From DATKZH01 sp964475955 (GTDB lineage: Bacteria > Planctomycetota > Planctomycetia > Pirellulales > Thermoguttaceae): a stretch of DNA of 13,017 bases. Numbering within the stretch: the first letter of the stretch is position 1; every line of letters starts with the position of its first letter. The stretch is taken from the NCBI GenBank assembly GCA_964475955.1, contig CAYYZY010000210.1, positions 1 to 13,017 on the forward strand, written 5' to 3'. Under the pieces are notes generated by a model that saw only the letters and a list, made by a program, of their open reading frames with translations, did not search any database and was not told where the DNA came from. The translations under genes were made by a program, and so were the position numbers. Below are positions 12,482-13,017 of the stretch, one piece after another.

Positions 12482-12762
12482 GGCCCGGCGACAACCTAAC
12501 CATTCAATCAGAGCAGGCCGCCGGAGACTTGTCAACAAGCGGCCACAGCCGGCCCGGTCGATTGGCGGTAAATTCCCCTTGTTCCGCCGCGTTCGCGCAG
12601 GTAAACCGCGCGGGTTGCAGCGGTTGTACGGCTTCGGCGCCGTCGCTCGGTCGCGCCTCACGCGGGCGCTCTACGAAAGCGTAGGTCACGATTCGGCTTA
12701 CGCGGGGAAGGAACGTGGAGAAAACGCCTCGCCGCGCCCGTTTCTACGCGGCCGGCGGCGCC

Positions 12763-12829
12763 GCGGTTCTGAAGGCAAGCTCCGCCCTCGGGCGGGGTGG
12801 GTGCTAGCACTGAAGGCACTCGGAACCGC
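12763..12829. other. Folded intergenic element (outer stem plus two inner palindromes)
   Basis: GCGGTTC (12763-12769) pairs with GAACCGC (12823-12829); the next three bases pair as well with one wobble, giving a 10-bp outer stem. Inside are a hairpin CCGCCC/GGGCGG (12782-12795, extended by wobble pairs) and the 8-bp palindrome TGCTAGCA (12802-12809). Total size is 67 nt. It is not a tRNA: there is no anticodon or T arm. It could be a small RNA, a mobile palindromic element or a binding site cluster. Confidence 0.45.
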
Positions 12830-12932
12830 ACGCTGAGAGCACGCGTTCGCATCGCGCCCGCCGTTTCCGTCCGGTGGCCGATTCTTGCCGTTGACCTGTC
12901 CCGGGCGCATGGCGCATGTTGGGGAGCAGTGT

Positions 12933-12973
12933 GGGAAAATAGGCGATTTTCCCGGGGCGGTCCGCGCGGACCG
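12933..12973. repeat. Two adjacent palindromes near the right edge
   Basis: GGGAAAAT and ATTTTCCC (12933-12940 and 12946-12953) form an 8-bp stem with a 5-nt loop. Four bases further on is the perfect 16-bp palindrome CGGTCCGCGCGGACCG (12958-12973). They lie just ahead of a possible ribosome binding site at 12985. The 16-bp palindrome would suit a dimeric regulator, but nothing else supports this. Confidence 0.6.
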
Positions 12974-13017
12974 GAACGGCAGCCGGAGGAGCCGCGTCGT
13001 GCGGAGGAGGGGGATCG

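Larger units (their letters stand above)
12482..13017. other. Right-edge spacer without a confident gene
   Basis: Only short, arginine-rich frames occur, in all six readings, without homology or ribosome binding sites, so I see no complete gene. The stretch holds the folded element at 12763-12829 and the two palindromes at 12933-12973. It may also hold the first codons of a further plus-strand gene: GGAGGA at 12985-12990, GTG at 12999. A TTGACC at 12891-12896 could be a -35 box, but the matching -10 region is poor. Confidence 0.5.

Noticed and set aside
11054..12499. Plus-strand 481-codon and minus-strand 447-codon frames across the right side
   Set aside because: Both are Arg/Gly-rich shadows crossing a strong terminator hairpin. 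The TPR gene and the signal-peptide-bearing minus gene explain the region better.
12763..12829. tRNA gene
   Set aside because: There are no tRNA-like D, anticodon and T arms and no CCA-proximal acceptor pattern. The inner loops do not fit.

Overview
The window looks like chromosomal DNA from a high-GC planctomycete, probably a Pirellulales-like lineage. This is inferred from family composition and not from any marker gene. The indicators are a Tat-exported Gfo/Idh/MocA oxidoreductase, a Tat-exported DUF3604 protein, a URO-D-like protein beside a sugar-type binding protein, a Cys/Tyr-rich exported protein, and gene-poor spacers full of palindromes and degenerate short tandem repeats. No rRNA, tRNA, CRISPR array, transposase or phage gene was found.

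Layout. Positions 1-335 have no confident gene but hold a dense cluster of perfect hairpins (157-294). Positions 336-5059 are four minus-strand genes, read right to left: a two-domain GNAT acetyltransferase, a Tat-exported DUF3604/PHP-like protein, a 3-hydroxyacyl-CoA dehydrogenase family protein, and a membrane dipeptidase (M19) family protein. The last two are only 17 nt apart and are probably co-transcribed. Positions 5060-5452 are a divergent spacer with a G-run array, a palindrome, a promoter-like site and a 14-bp tandem repeat at the ribosome binding site.

From 5453 rightwards the genes are on the plus strand: a periplasmic sugar-type binding protein and a URO-D-family protein (20 nt apart, one operon); a PIN-domain toxin overlapped by a small candidate antitoxin, with a promoter-like site of its own; and the Tat-exported MocA-family oxidoreductase. 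After a 471-nt spacer come three small genes: an unrecognised 123-aa protein, a DUF4177-like 69-aa protein, and a 106-aa TPR protein (the last two 14 nt apart). They converge on a minus-strand Cys/Tyr-rich exported protein. A strong shared hairpin terminator (11495-11528) lies between the converging genes. The last ~600 nt are gene-free apart from structured palindromic DNA and perhaps the first codons of another gene at the right edge.

How the genes fit together. The minus-strand block and the binding-protein/URO-D pair look like catabolic accessory genes (hydrolase, dehydrogenase, exported metal hydrolase, solute capture), but no substrate can be read from the sequence. The PIN pair is a stand-alone toxin-antitoxin candidate. 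The most unusual property is non-coding. Short-period tandem arrays (period 7, 7 and 10) lie at or within about 16 nt of the stop codons of three genes, and hairpins lie near the 3' ends of others. Only one conventional intrinsic terminator is visible, so these elements may act in 3'-end formation or mRNA stability (inference).
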